A DNA stretch of 64,000 bases from Microcyclospora pomicola (lineage: Eukaryota; Ascomycota; Dothideomycetes; Capnodiales). The notes beneath the pieces were generated by a model that saw only the letters and a program-made list of their open reading frames with translations, did no database searches and was not told the DNA's origin. Positions 1 through 10,814 of this stretch are shown piece by piece (position 1 is the first letter of the stretch; each line of letters opens with the position of its first letter). The stretch covers positions 311,510 to 375,509 of the forward strand of contig NHNY01000031.1 in the NCBI GenBank assembly GCA_002786065.1, written 5' to 3'. Position numbers and translations under genes: made by a program.

Positions 1-3000
1 GCTTGTCTTCCAGAGCATGCTGCATCGCCCGCGAATGCTGTGCAGTCAGCTCCTGGAGAACGTTCTCATGCTTGTGGCGTGCTTCATCGAAGGCCATACT
101 GTTGGCTTGGATGACCTTGCGCAACGCTTCTCGACGAGCCACCTCCTCATCCTCGAGCGAGCGCTCGTGTCGTGCTTTGGCTGTCTCAGATTCCAGCTTT
201 ACATGCTCCAACTCAGAGCGTGTTCGGGCCAGCTCCATTTCCAACTCAGCTCGGACGATGTTAACTTGGTGAGTGGCAGCCTCGAGATCGGCCTCCAGGG
301 CCATGCGTGTACGATGAATCTCAGCACGTCCAGAATCCCGAGCATCATGGAAATCGCGTTCGAAGCGCGAAGCGTGTGATTGATGCTCAAGCACCTCTGC
401 CTGTAGCTTCCGAACCATATCCTCCAGAGTGAACTTAGACGACCGCATGGCTTCGTAGGTATGTTTGGCCTCGGTGAACTCCAGCGCGGTCGTACGCAGC
501 GAGCGCACTTCTAGCTCAAGCTCGTCGTTGCGCTTGATACAGATATCTTTCTGCGCCTGGAGACTTTCCAAATTCGCACGGTACGACTCTTCTTGTGACT
601 TCCAGGATGCCTTTTCGCTTGCCAATTGGCCAGCGGCGGTGGCCATGTCGGTGTGCAGTTTCTCGAGACGGCGTCGCATCGTGTTACTCGACTCCTGTCC
701 TTCCTCGAGCTGACGTTCCAGCTCGATGATGGTGCTCTCGAGACCTTCTTGTTCATGCTTAGCGTCATCGACGCCTTGACGCCAATTCGCGCTCGACTTC
801 CGGTACTCTTCCAACGTAGCCTGCATCGCCTCGTGTTCGGACTCGAGACTCTCGTTCTTGGCTTCAGCTTGGTCGCGCGCGGTCTCAGCTTGATCGCGTG
901 CAGCTTCAGCATCGTCTCGAGCCTCCTTCGCCCTCTCTAAGCGGTCAAGCAGCTCAGCGCGCTCGACTTCCATAAGATTGACCCGTGTCTCGTCATCACG
1001 GTTGGAAGAACGCAACAGATTTAGCTCTTCTTCAGCCAAGCGGAGAAGTCGGCGTCCTTCAACTTCGCGCTCTTCGACAGCACGCCTGTGGTTCGCCTCC
1101 TCGAGTGCACCCGCGAGCGTCTCGTTCAATCGCGCTTCCAACTCAGAAAGCTCGCGCTTGTGACTCTGGAGATCCTCATCCACGCTCTTCGGGGCGTGCA
1201 CCAGCGCTTGGCTTTGTTTAGTGAGCACTCCCTCGACCACAGCGCGAATGTCGTCGAGCTCTAGACGTTCCGAGGCCGCTCTTGCGAACGAGACCTTCAT
1301 ATCCGCAAGCGCCGAGTGGAGGTCAGCGATATCGTAGGCAGATTGTGCTCGCTTAGGGCTCTGCTCTCGTAAAGCCTCCATGACCGCAACCTTGATCTGA
1401 TCCACCCGCTTGTCACGTCCACGAGATATCGGACGTTGACGCTGCCCACCAGGCAAATCATCTTCGTCATCAGCATCGCTATCTACCGCAGAAGAGCTAC
1501 GTTTGGGGTATTCGATAATCTTGGCGTTTCGATTTACGGAGTTCTGGATGTTGCGGATGCTGTCTTCGAGCGGTTGCAGCCGGCGCTCCACGACTCGGCC
1601 TAGCAGCTCGTCGATGTGGCTATCGAAGAAGCGACTGCGCTCGTGCAATTTCTCCTCGTCGGGGGCGGACAACACGCCAGACCAGTCGCTTGTAGGAACC
1701 TCCTCGGCCTTATTAAGACGGTGGACCTGTGGCCAGCCGTTGATGGTGAGTTCGCCGCTGTCAGTACGGTCGTGAACGGTGTACGAGGAATCCTGCTGAT
1801 TGCTGTCCTGCGCCAACCGACGTCGTTTCGGACTGGGGCTGGGCGCATCGCTACGAGACCATTCCGGGAGGTAGGTGACGCCTTCCATCGGTCGATCATC
1901 GTCACTTGGCAGCGGTGATAGCGCAGCGTCTTCAGCTGGTACTTCGGCCTCCGCCTCGTTGAGCTGGCGCATAACGGCATCAATCTCGTCGAAAGATGGC
2001 TCCATCGAAGCTGGCTTGTTGGCGTTGCCATTGTTGCCCTTCTGGAACGATATCGACGGCTGTGGGATGGGAAAGCCCCTGATCTCGCCATCTTCCAGAT
2101 CACTGATTGATTCGAAAGGGTCTTGCTCCTCTTCTTCCTTCTCCTTCTCCACTGGATGGAAGTTGAAAGGTTTGAAAGGTGCCGCAAGAGCCGACAGTGA
2201 GCCTGAAGTATGGTAGCCATGACCCAGCGTAGGACCAGCAGCAGCAGTGGGCAGCTGTCTGTTGGCTTGTGTGATTGGCTTGAAAGCATTTAAGCCGCTG
2301 CGCTCATTGTTAGCAGGTGTTGAATCTGTGATGTCCACAAGCTTGGGCGTTTCGACTTTACTCGTCTCCTCTTCAAGTGGCTGCGACGGAACGACCTTAG
2401 GCGCAAAGATTCCCGAGTCTTGCATCGGTGTCGGCACAGCGAATTGAGGGACTTCATCCCCATCATCTCCAGCCTTGCGCTGTCTCTTCAGACGGTCATC
2501 ACTCTGAGCGATCCGCCCTTCTGAATCTTCAAATTCAGTACCGGACCCGCTCGCGGATTTGAGGGCGTCCTCAGGCCGGATGATCGAAATCGCCTTCGAC
2601 TTCTTAGCGGGCTTGACAATATCGGGGATGTTGACGGCACCGAAGATCCTCGGCTGTTCGTCCGCGGAGGTCGAAGTCTCGCGCGGCGTGTAGTCAAGTG
2701 ACGGCGCACTAGGTGTGTCGAGGATCGGGAAGCTGGTCGCGGAGCCGGTCGAGAAGCTGAAGTCGGTTTTGGGCATGGTGAACGGGACCGAAGGCTTGAA
2801 AATCGGGGCCGCAGCATTGAAGTTACCAGATGAGGTCTGTCGATTATGGCCCTTATTGGCGAAGGCATCAACGCCGTTGGTGGCCGGCATGTCAAACGTG
2901 AAGTTTGTAGTGCTTGGCTGGAAGGAGGCTTTCGGGTTGAATTGGAACACCGGCGCAGCAACGTTGAGTCGAGAAGCACTCTTCTTGCGGGCATGCATCC

Positions 3001-5573
3001 CCTCCCGCACATTATGCTCCGCTCCAAGAGGATCCTTCTCCAAGAGGGTCGGCAGTTCTTTAGCATTGCCGTTGCTTGCCTTGTACTGATGGGTGGGGAG
3101 TTGGCCAACTTCGTCTGACTCCTGTTCCTCGACTTCGATATAGTCCCGGCTGGCATTCTTTTGGCGATCCTCATTTTTGCGCACGTCGCGTTCGAGACCC
3201 TCACTGATGTTGTGGCGATGTCCTCGTGGCGTTGGAACGGCGATGTCAGCATTGAGCTCGGCGCGCTTGTACGGTGGCACGTATGGTGGTGTGCTCGGCT
3301 CCTCAAGCTCATCTTCATCTTCCTCTTCAGGAAGCTCGGGGAGTGCTGGTGTCTGGTGCACGCTGTTACTCTGCGACAAGAACGCATTGATGGACATTGG
3401 GTTCTGCAAAGACTGAGTATACGCGTGTTGTCGGCGGCTCTGGTCTTCCACCATGCCGCGGCTGTAGTCCTGCGACGATTGCGGCAAAATTTGCTGGTGA
3501 AGTGGAGAGCCTGCGGAGGGAAGTTCCTGTCGCAACGCGGCAAGCTGAGCGGGCGACCCACCGCGAGGCAGACCAGGGAAGGAGAATTGTGGTTGCGGCT
3601 GTGGCGAGAACGACTGCATACCAGCAATGGAATTCGGCTGGGAGAGTTGAGACAGTGATTGCGGAAAGCCAAACCCGCCCGTGAACGTAGAATGGCGATG
3701 CATGTGTCCAAATGGCCCATTGCCAGGAGATAGAATAGGCGAAGCCACAGACATGGTATGAGAGTGTCCACGCGGCATGATTGGTCGTCCCATGCTCCCT
3801 GCCGACGAGCCTGGTATCGGGGGAGAAAAGGGCAACGGTGGGTACTGGTTAGAGGATTGCCGAGACATTTCCTGCGAAGATGTAGGTGCAGGCTCGTCGG
3901 CGGCAAGACTCACACCCAATGCTGCCAGTTTCTGCTCTGTCAACCAGTCCATATAGTCTCTCCATATGTTGAGATCCGGTACTGACACTTTCGCGCTCTC
4001 TTTGCCCTGCCCCTCTTGGCGTTCGCTCTCATCTGGGAAGATGGGCTTAACATGCGCCTCGCTTCCGCTTGCGTCAAGGTCAGGGAGCACGTCGAAGCCG
4101 TGAACGTTGTAACCCTCATCTTCGAAGCGTTGCATCCGCTGCTGTACTTCGTCGGCGGTCAAAGGCTGAGGTAAGCCTAGTGACTCGAAATCGACGTTTG
4201 GTATGGAAACAATGCAGGTCCTCCCACGCCAGCTGATGCGTTTCCTTAGTCGTGGTGGCTCAAGGCGTGTGGTGTCGGGAATCGATACTGACGCCGGCGT
4301 CGGTTCACCAGCTTCTTCCTTTTGCCCATTCTCGATTTCGGTAGTTGGTGCGCTGACCTCGACTTTAGCATCTGCCTCCTGAACCTTCTCAGTGGCCTCA
4401 CTCGGCTCCTCCTGGACAGTCTCATCTTTAGCCTCGATCTCCGCCGGCTTCGCATCTTCGGCGACGGCTTCTTCTGGACTCGGCTGCGCATCGGTCTTTT
4501 CCTCCTTCTTCTCCTCCACCTCCTTCAAGCTTTCATCCCCTTTCTCCGGCTTCACTGCCTCTACCGCCTCTTCCTCTGTCTTCTTCACTGTCTCCTCGTC
4601 TTGTTTCTTCTCTTCTCCAACCGTACCGTCAACTTTCTCAGCGCCCATCGACGTCTCGTTGGCCGGCACAGCCGCCCATCGCGACGCATAGATGCCCGAC
4701 ATATCGCCCGTGTTGTCCCGCAACGTATCGAGAAAAGTCTGCTGGTTTAGCGTGCGATTCTCCTCACGCGTCTTGTGCCCTTTGATGAACTCGGCGTCTT
4801 CGCTCACAGCCGGGGCACCAGACGATGCGGCTCGACGACGTTTCCGCGGCTCAGTTTCGGACGCGCTGTGTCCCGACTCCTCGCTCCACCAATGCTTTTT
4901 CTCCGACGGCCGGCTCGGCGGAAGCTGGACCCAGTTCTTGGTGCGCGAGCGCGGGGTGACGAGATTGTCCTCCTCGATCGCGGCCGCGAGATTGTTCTCG
5001 AATTGGGCTTGTCTCGCGAGATCGAGGTCGCCGAGTAGGCTTGGGACGAGGTGCTCGAGCCCGAAGTAGACGCTGGGCGAGGATGCGCGTTCGAGAGGAT
5101 CGTCGCTGTGGATCTGCTCCGACACCGCGGTGCGTGCCGATCGCGACCAGGTAGGCGAGTCGTACGGTGAGCCCCAAGCAGCTGTGTAGTAGTCCGAGCT
5201 ATTCTCCCAATGCTTGCCGCGGGAACTTGCCGGCGTTCGCGGTGGCGGCGCGGGTGGTGGCAGACGCGCGATCTCAGGACTGCTAGGCAATCGACTGGGG
5301 ATTGACGAAGGGGGTGACGATGGTACCGGGTTCGTAGACGGGCTCGCTACCAACACAGCATGCTCGATCGACGGGGGCGATGATGGTAGTACGGCTGGAG
5401 AAGGACTGTCCTTCGGTCCTGGATGAAGGGGTCAGCAAATCTGTAGACCACTCGGCTATTGTAGCTCGCGAATGATGGATCCCAACTGACCTTCCACGGT
5501 TTCGACCCACGCAGAGCGACCTACAATCGCTCAATGATTAGAATGCACACAGGCCAGACTTGCTCACTCCCAT
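1..5573 (-). CDS. Large disordered and coiled-coil protein, C-terminus cut by window edge
   Basis: I do not recognise this gene. One minus-strand frame is open from about 5418 to position 1 with no stop, so over 1800 codons are visible and the C-terminus lies outside the window. The first half is Ser/Pro/Glu rich and low in complexity. It holds one ordered-looking patch (about 4080-4260) with the motif KRISWRGRTCIVSIP followed by a helical stretch ending GYNVHGFD. A Pro/Gln/Gly/Phe-rich region follows. From about 1400 down to 1 the protein is a long Glu/Lys/Arg/Leu heptad-like coiled coil. The frame is closed upstream of 5418. An intron at 5419-5490 (donor GTCAGT, branch CTGAC) and another at 5521-5567 (GTGAGC..TTGTAG) look likely. 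No in-frame ATG is obvious in the first exon; the ATG at 5573 is the nearest candidate, so the start is uncertain. A cytoskeletal or nuclear scaffold role would be a guess. Confidence 0.7.
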
Positions 5574-6758
5574 CGACGCGTCGTTGAGGTGCAGCGACCA
5601 AGTTGCTCCAGCTCGGAGCGATGATGGAAGGTTTTGGGTTTCGGTTTTGGGGGCTGTCGATCAAACGTGTTTCGCGGAGACCGCAATGCTGGTTGGACAA
5701 AGGAGAGCGTGGGATTCGAGTTCCAAGGGAGAGACAAGTAGCACAATCAACAACAGAACCCAAATAACATCATGCACGCGACCGGGTGGATGATGAGATC
5801 TTCGTCGAGATTCTGCCGGGACACACAGGGCGGAGGTGAGATGGTTGATGGGGGTGGCGAGAGGAAAATAATATGAGGGTCGGAAATGTCGAGAATACGT
5901 GCTTCTTTGGCTTTAGGGAGGCCAGGGTCGATGACACTACTCACTCCTGATCCCGGCCGGAGGGCTCCACACTCCACACAACATGTCATAATATGGCTGC
6001 ATTAAGCTTCTTTGCATCCAAGGGCCGATCAGTAGGGACGGGTACCTACATGGATGTGGTCTGCAGGTACAATATCTACATGATCTATAGGGAGTGAGCA
6101 AAGATGTATGCTGAGGCAGGTAATTTGCAGCCTGAGGTTGGAGCTGGACTCGCTCGACGCGTCGAACTGGCGGTGTCTCCAGCGCGTTCCGACGATGACA
6201 TGGTCCAGCTCTGCTGCTTCAACCGAAGCATCCGGGTGCACCTCTCACGTCTTGCCACGTCCTCGGCCGTGTCATCACACTGGATCATCTTAGGGTGTGC
6301 GCTTTTATGTCACGTTCAAGACTGCATAAGATACCAAATCCGGAATTCCATATGGTTTTAAGGCAAGGCCGTCGCTCGTTGGCCCTCGGCAATAATCTGG
6401 CGCTCGTCCGCTCTGCCTACCTTAACTAGGTAATGAAAGTGCAAAGCGTAGGCAAGTTACGCTACCGACGTGCGCGACGCCACGTCTGGCATTGATCGTT
6501 ACCGGGCATACATTTCATCGCCTGTCGCAATATTGCCACAGAAGTTACCACTTGACGTCGTTATCATCATGGAGCTGCCGGAGGTACTGCCACATCTGCG
6601 CACTCGCATTGGGCGACAGAGCATCGCGCTCTTTCTTCCGCAATCACGGCAGTCGGTCGATACGACCGCCGGCATTGGCGACATCATAAGGGACACAAGT
6701 CCTCCCGTTCCGCTCAAGCGGATTCAATAGCATATGCATACATGAGGCTTGATCCACG
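5574..6758. other. Intergenic, no gene recognised
   Basis: This is the upstream region of the large coiled-coil gene and the downstream region of the zinc-finger gene. Short open frames occur on both strands, but none has coding-like composition, domains or splice support. I see no repeats. Confidence 0.5.
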
Positions 6759-8147
6759 TCAACCGAACTTCATGGCGTTCTGGCTGGAAGCTCCGTAGTC
6801 ATTGGTGATGAAATCGTGTAACTGCTTAAAACCTTCGCTGGTCGCGGTGTCCATTCCGTCAAATGAGTTGATCGGCGCAGAAGCCTGCAGACCACAGTGG
6901 CTGGGGTTGTTGCTCATGTAGGGTTGGCTTGATATACCCTGCTCAGATGGCTGCGACGTCACTCGAGACGGTAACAAAGGTGGTGGTGACGACTTCTTAC
7001 AACCCTCTTCCTCGGAAGCACAGAACCCAGGGTCATACAGCTCGCCATCGCAGAAATGGAAGCAGTCTTCCAAGCAATCAGGCAGATCGCAGTGCTGGAA
7101 CTCACAATCGGGGAAGTCACACGCAGGTAGTAAGCATGCCTCTAAGCCTGCCTGATCGCATTCTTCGCTGCTGCATGGCGCTGTCCGACAAGGCGACAGG
7201 CTGCGGCATGGCACGCGGTCGCTGTCCGGGCATTGCACATCGAAACAAGGCCTGGTGCAAAGAGCGAACTGGTCACCAGTTTCCTGACTCTCCAGCAACA
7301 TCTCTGTCGGATGATGAAAGGTGTGCATGTGGTGACCCTGGCCGTTATGTGGTGATGGCATTGTGTAGACGCTGGTGTTCGTACTGCTCATCGACAATCG
7401 ATGAGCCGCGTGCCGCTGCTTCTTTGCAGACACACGCTTGTGAATGGCTTTGTGTTTGGACAGGTTGGAGCTATCTGCGAAGCCTTTCCCGCATTCCTCA
7501 CACACGTACGGTTTCGCACCCTTGTGCACATTCATGTGCGAGGTCAACGCAGTCTTGACTGCGAAGCCCTTCCCGCACTCCGGACAGACATGCTCTCTGG
7601 TCTTGGTGTGCGTGGTCTCATGGTTCTTCAGCTGCTCCTTCGTCACGAATCCCTTCCCACAACCCGGGTACAAACATTGATGCGGCTTATAGCCAGTGTG
7701 GCTATGAATGTGTCGTGTGAGCTTCGGTTTGTTTCCGAACGACTCGCCCTTGCTGCAACCTGCCCAGTAGCAGTGATAGTCTCCACTTGGCTGACCGTTT
7801 ATGTGCTTTCCCGCATGGTCTGCGGCGACATGCCTGTCGAGGTCTTCGGCTGATGGGTAGTGATTGTTACACGCACAATCAGCCACGGACCATTTACAAC
7901 AATGTCTACCGCTGCAGTACGCAGGCTCACCAGCCAGCCGGCCGGGAGCAGGGGAGAGAGTATGGTCTGGGTGGGTCCCAAGTGGTGTCGTCTGCTCGTT
8001 GGTCGGCAATGGATATGTTGTCAGACCATTGCTCAAGCTGTTTGCGAACGGCTGCTGATACTCGCTCTGCATGCAGCCATATCCACTGGACTGACGAGTA
8101 TTACTCTCGGGCACGAGGTCGAAGACGTGGTGGTAGCCGGTAGACAT
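6759..8147 (-). CDS. C2H2 zinc-finger regulator, Zap1/ZafA-like, with cysteine-rich tail
   Basis: A single-exon protein of 462 aa with ATG at 8147, probably a nuclear DNA-binding regulator. Five C2H2-type fingers lie at about residues 84-111, 126-150, 158-180, 188-208 and 216-236. The first is irregular. The second and third are joined by HTGYKP, and the last ends GFADSSNLSKH. That spacing and those linkers resemble the zinc-responsive activators Zap1 (yeast) and ZafA (Aspergillus), which control zinc uptake genes. Unlike those proteins as I know them, the cysteine-rich segment sits after the fingers. Residues about 297-373 hold 16 Cys, often as P-x-C or D-C spaced by three to six residues. 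This could bind metal. The rest is Ser/Pro/Gln rich and disordered. It could be a different C2H2 regulator that shares the finger style; the zinc-homeostasis role is inference. Confidence 0.85.
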   Translation of the reverse strand: MSTGYHHVFDLVPESNTRQSSGYGCMQSEYQQPFANSLSNGLTTYPLPTNEQTTPLGTHPDHTLSPAPGRLAGEPAYCSGRHCCKWSVADCACNNHYPSAEDLDRHVAADHAGKHINGQPSGDYHCYWAGCSKGESFGNKPKLTRHIHSHTGYKPHQCLYPGCGKGFVTKEQLKNHETTHTKTREHVCPECGKGFAVKTALTSHMNVHKGAKPYVCEECGKGFADSSNLSKHKAIHKRVSAKKQRHAAHRLSMSSTNTSVYTMPSPHNGQGHHMHTFHHPTEMLLESQETGDQFALCTRPCFDVQCPDSDRVPCRSLSPCRTAPCSSEECDQAGLEACLLPACDFPDCEFQHCDLPDCLEDCFHFCDGELYDPGFCASEEEGCKKSSPPPLLPSRVTSQPSEQGISSQPYMSNNPSHCGLQASAPINSFDGMDTATSEGFKQLHDFITNDYGASSQNAMKFG

Positions 8148-9600
8148 GGTGAAGTGGTGCAGCGTTCGGTCGGCCGATGAGCAGACTTCAGATCACGGAC
8201 GGCTTTGCAGGCAAAGTCTAAGACGTCCACAGGACGATCGGAGGATTGAGAATTCCGGAAATGTATGTGCGAGCATGACGTGGTGGTGGAATTACTGGAG
8301 TCCCAGACGGCTCGTTTGCAGTGCTTGGTTGCTTCACATGTGTATTCGGCGCTTGAGCATCCGTGTGATCGACTTTGCAACGTCCGCAGAATTAGAGGTC
8401 GTAAGAACCAAAGTCTTGGCTATGAGAGTAGATATTCAGATGAGGGGCACTGTAGGTGAGAGGGCGATCAGATTGCGACAGTGGTGGTGTTGAAATGTCG
8501 TATTGCGCCAGAGGATTCGACGTTCTTGAACAACCTTGATGGTTCGCGAGTCGTGAGTGGATGCCTGAGGTTCACATTCAACGGACCCCACGTGCTGCGA
8601 GCTCTTCCACTTCAGCTTCATGCTTGACAACTGTGATGTATTTGCGGCAGTACTCGCTCACATCATCCACATAAGATAGGCCAATATATATCCCTGACTG
8701 AGCTCTCCGAGTTTCTGATCTTACAAGCCTGGTTCGATCGTTGCCAAATAGAGTGTTGTGCCGTAGCACATCTGTTGGCTCCAATAATGTGTACGTCAAC
8801 ATTCTAGCTGACACCTATGCCTATCAAACGGGACGCACGGTGTACCGGGACGACATAGAGCTAGAACCATAGCGCGCCGAAGCGCTGAGCCAATTTGTAC
8901 TTTACCTCACCTTAACATTGCTTGCTTGCACCGTCAATTCACTTCGTACATAGTGAGCTCAGCTGAGTATCGAAGGCATGGTCGGGCGCAATGTGATGCC
9001 ATTCTCATTGGGCATACTTAATATTACGCTCGCTCATATGCAAATCAGCGCAAAGACGACGATCGTCAGCCCGAGGTACCGGTGACCTCCTCTTTGTACC
9101 AATGACAAGGACAAAAGATGCCTCTGCTTCGTGGTGACTCCAGAGAATCTTCTTGCATTCCAACATAGCCGCTTCATGTGCCGTACACGGTTCTGCTCCC
9201 GGATACTATGCAAGTCTGAGTAAAGTTAGTTATATACTCATTGTTCTGTAGCTAGTAAATGTACAGTTTACCGCTACATTTCTACGAGAAAAGATTCCCA
9301 AGTCGCCCTCGAAAGGTGTCTCTTCGAGTCACTGCATGCCAGACCCACGAGCCCGACGCCACCAGCCGTCCGACTGGGGAGAACGCCACGGAGTTGACCT
9401 CGCTCCTGTGGGCCTTAAGCCTTTTGACCTCCAACTAGAAAATATGTGTTTGCGCATTAGAGTGTAGTACCAACGGAGCGCCCGGAGCAGAAATATTCTG
9501 TTCACCATCGATGATGCCCTGATCCGTTGATTTCAGGGTATCTAAATAACGCTCTCGAGAAATGCCTCCATTATGTGGCTCCGATTCTGAATGAAAACGT
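8148..9600. other. Intergenic, no gene recognised
   Basis: This is the presumed promoter side of the zinc-finger gene, followed by non-coding host sequence. It runs to about 9.6 kb, where the composition changes and the decayed repeat island begins. Two short minus-strand frames (8436-8814) show no domain or coding bias. Confidence 0.5.
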
Positions 9601-9649
9601 GCAGTAAAGTTCGACTCTTGTTTGTAAGTACTCTATAAAGCAGACAGTC

Positions 9650-10167
9650 CGGGATCTTTGCTACTACAGACACTAAGTATCAGATCCTTAGTACGAGAAG
9701 TCGATAAAGCAGGTAACTCCAGTCTACGTACAGACTGTGTGCTTTGTAGGAGGTTTTCGATATCGAAACTCCTACACGACTATTAGTAATACTGTTCTAG
9801 AAATACCCTTCTATTTAGTGTTATTCTCTGTCTAGTAGTAAGACGGACCTCTCAATTAAAAAGCCTGCTAGCCTATCGGGTTCGATAAGCCTAGTGTGTT
9901 GTAACACTTCCTTTGTCCTAGGCCGGTCTTAAGGGTTAGGCGCTATACAGCGTTCTATAAACATACATCCTAATTCGCTTATCGGCCTCGCTAGTAGTGT
10001 GTATAGGGGAAAATCGAGCTTTGCTCTAGCGTATTGTCCTAGCCGTCTTGTGTCTCTAAAAATGGTCTCGCCTATAAGTAATAAGAAGGCGATAACACTA
10101 GTAGACTAGATATCGACTGTATGTGTATATGTTTCTACGTCTATTTCGTTTACGTCAACTAACCTAA
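9650..10167 (-). pseudogene. Fossil Ser/Thr kinase, C-terminal half
   Basis: Read on the minus strand from 10167 downward, this segment resembles the C-lobe of a fungal Ser/Thr protein kinase. A helix-F-like TVDI is followed by S-T-S-V-I-A-F and then LIGETIFRDTRRLGQYA. A helix-G/H-like FIERCIAPNP..DRP with a final LQHTRL comes next. The frame carries stop codons and is not functional. The N-lobe and activation segment of the same kinase lie at 24531-25230 on the same strand. The two halves are separated by a retroelement whose 5-bp target duplication (CCTAA) lies exactly at both junctions. Below about 9850 a low-complexity tail fades into unrecognised sequence near 9.6 kb. The decay is RIP-like, which suggests the kinase belonged to a multicopy family. 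Confidence 0.75.
10163..10167. repeat. Left 5-bp target-site duplication of outer LTR element (CCTAA)
   Basis: CCTAA directly precedes the left LTR. The identical CCTAA follows the right LTR at 24531-24535, as expected for integrase-made insertion. Confidence 0.9.
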
Positions 10168-10383
10168 TGTAAGGGGCAGCAATAGGCTACTAGGGCGTAG
10201 CTTCTGGATGCCAAAGGATAGCGTAGTACACAGAAATAGGGGAGTAATAGTATGATACAGTTACTACCGAGAATAATCCATAAAGCGTACGAGGTACGCA
10301 GGTCGCGCACCGAAGTGTCGCTTTATGCTAAGACTAGAGACACGTGACTTTAACCTTACTTTAGGTAGGAAAGGGGCCTTACA
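10168..10383 (-). repeat. LTR of outer element (3' LTR in element orientation)
   Basis: A 216-bp repeat with TGTAAGG/CCTTACA ends, about 96 % identical to 24315-24530. It is the 3' LTR because the element reads on the minus strand. Confidence 0.93.
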
Positions 10384-10397
10384 ACTCTCCTCCCCCC
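10384..10397 (-). other. Polypurine tract of outer element
   Basis: On the minus strand the bases just before the LTR read GGGGGGAGGAGAGT. This is a purine run in the position where plus-strand DNA synthesis of an LTR element is primed. Confidence 0.75.
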
Positions 10398-10630
10398 TAG
10401 ATCCTGTCCCTAGGATAAGAGAGGTCTCCTACATAGTGATCCTGCAGCTACGATAGCCGAGATCGAAGCGGTAGTCGGTCGTCTCCCGAACGCTCGTCGT
10501 ACGCATGTGCGACGGCCGTTCGCTTAGTACGAGCTCGCTATGTTAGAGTCCCTAGGGAGTAGTTCGGGCCTACGAGAGCAGTACACGCGTAGAGTGCGAC
10601 GCGCTTCGCGATCGCGCCTCGTACGCATGT
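10398..10630. other. 3' non-coding end of outer element
   Basis: This is outer-element sequence between its purine tract and the insertion point of the inner element. It is continuous in origin with 17830 onward. No coding content is recognised. Confidence 0.6.
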
Positions 10631-10635
10631 GTAGC
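10631..10635. repeat. Left target-site duplication of inner element (GTAGC)
   Basis: GTAGC precedes the inner left LTR and recurs at 17825-17829 right after the inner right LTR. Confidence 0.9.
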
Positions 10636-10801
10636 TGTAAAGGGCGCGGCCCTAAATGTAGCGCACTGGCGAAGCCAGTGCTTTAGGCTTGGCATAGCCG
10701 ACCCTTTCTCTCCGGACTCCTAGAGGGAAAGGCCTCCCTCCTGTATCGAACTTGTTAAATACTACAACGAGCCTCTGCGTATGCGTAGCTCTCCTATAAC
10801 A
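10636..10801 (+). repeat. 5' LTR of inner element
   Basis: A 166-bp repeat starting TGTAAAGGGCGCGG, about 96 % identical to 17659-17824. Confidence 0.93.
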
Positions 10802-10814
10802 TTAAGTTCGATCT

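Noticed and set aside
2488-3906. 472-codon minus-strand frame
   Set aside because: It lies in another frame of the large coiled-coil gene. Its Arg/Ser/Pro/His composition is that of a shadow, whereas the long frame continues in phase on both sides.
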